Assembly: GCF_019218635.1 (NCBI RefSeq)
Contig: NZ_JAHUZB010000006.1
Span: 62,001-126,000, forward strand
DNA: 64,000 nucleotides
Direction of reading: 5' to 3'
From: Enterococcus alishanensis
GTDB lineage: Bacteria; Bacillota; Bacilli; Lactobacillales; Enterococcaceae
This document shows, in pieces, positions 63,913 to 64,000 of this stretch. Every line of letters begins with the position of its first letter. Within the stretch, counting starts at the first letter, position 1. The notes below the pieces were generated by a model. The model had not been told where the DNA came from. It saw only the letters and a program-made list of their open reading frames with translations, and did no database searches. A program made the translations under genes and the position numbers.

Positions 63913-64000
63913 TTAGGCGGGACTTTTATTGATTTGCTGGGGAATCGCAGCTAGAAGTTTTTTAGTATAGGCGTGCTGCGGATATGTGTAAATTTCTTCA
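63913..64000 (-). CDS. C-terminal fragment of an oligopeptide-type ABC transporter ATPase (partial)
   Basis: The last 29 codons are visible: EEIYTYPQHAYTKKLLAAIP then a short tail and TAA. The pattern (HPYT-x-x-LLAAIP) is typical of the C terminus of OppD/OppF/DppD/DppF ATPases. It lies 26 bp upstream of the M20 gene on the same strand, which suggests that a peptide importer and two peptidases form one operon. Confidence 0.75.
   Translation of the reverse strand, partial: EEIYTYPQHAYTKKLLAAIPQQINKSPA

Overview
The window is AT-rich, low-GC Firmicute chromosome with strong AAGGAGG-type ribosome binding sites. An aguR / aguB-aguD-aguA-aguC agmatine deiminase locus in enterococcal order, fructose-type PTS genes, a menaquinone methyltransferase and guaA together point to Enterococcus or a close relative. 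The species cannot be fixed from the sequence alone. Most genes lie on the minus strand.

Layout. 1-10.4 kb: menaquinone gene(s), a TVP38-type membrane protein with an esterase, an acyltransferase, a MacAB/YknXYZ-like exporter, an iron-type alcohol dehydrogenase, a YitV-like esterase and a CorA transporter. 10.4-12.0 kb: two paralogous membrane-anchored XRE regulators. 12.1-17 kb: a sugar PTS operon (AlsE-like epimerase, EIIC, two almost identical EIIBs, two EIIAs and a PRD regulator), probably for allose/allulose or a similar sugar. 17-28.5 kb: a complete nucleoside uptake and salvage operon (pdp-deoC-cdd-bmp-nupOPQ-deoB-punA-deoD) with a LacI-family gene upstream and cre-like and palindromic sites at its promoter. 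28.5-32.4 kb: methyltransferase, SGNH hydrolase, coaA and guaA.

32,424-51,638 is a genomic island of about 19.2 kb inserted at the 3' end of guaA. It is bounded by a 12-bp direct repeat that includes the guaA stop codon, and a tyrosine integrase sits just inside the left end. It carries DUF3173, a class 2 DISARM-type anti-phage locus (drmE-drmA-drmB with a divergent 5mC methyltransferase), a RepA_N replication gene with internal iterons, three small coupled plasmid-type genes, a zeta-toxin gene broken by one stop codon, and a large membrane protein of unknown function. The most striking feature is that the position normally taken by the phospholipase-D gene drmC holds an HNH endonuclease gene. 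No relaxase or conjugation gene was seen, so the island is probably mobilisable or defective rather than self-transmissible.

51.7-57.7 kb is the agmatine deiminase operon with a near-perfect cre site. 57.7-57.9 kb holds an IS3-family relic. 58.1 kb to the end has AroM and DUF1177 genes divergent from an IclR regulator, then an S9 peptidase, an M20 deacylase and the tail of an oligopeptide-type ABC ATPase: a likely but uncharacterised peptide-derivative uptake and degradation locus.

Coordinates of sites were read by eye. Start codons were moved to match visible ribosome binding sites where stated. Family assignments rest on motif recognition, not on database searches.
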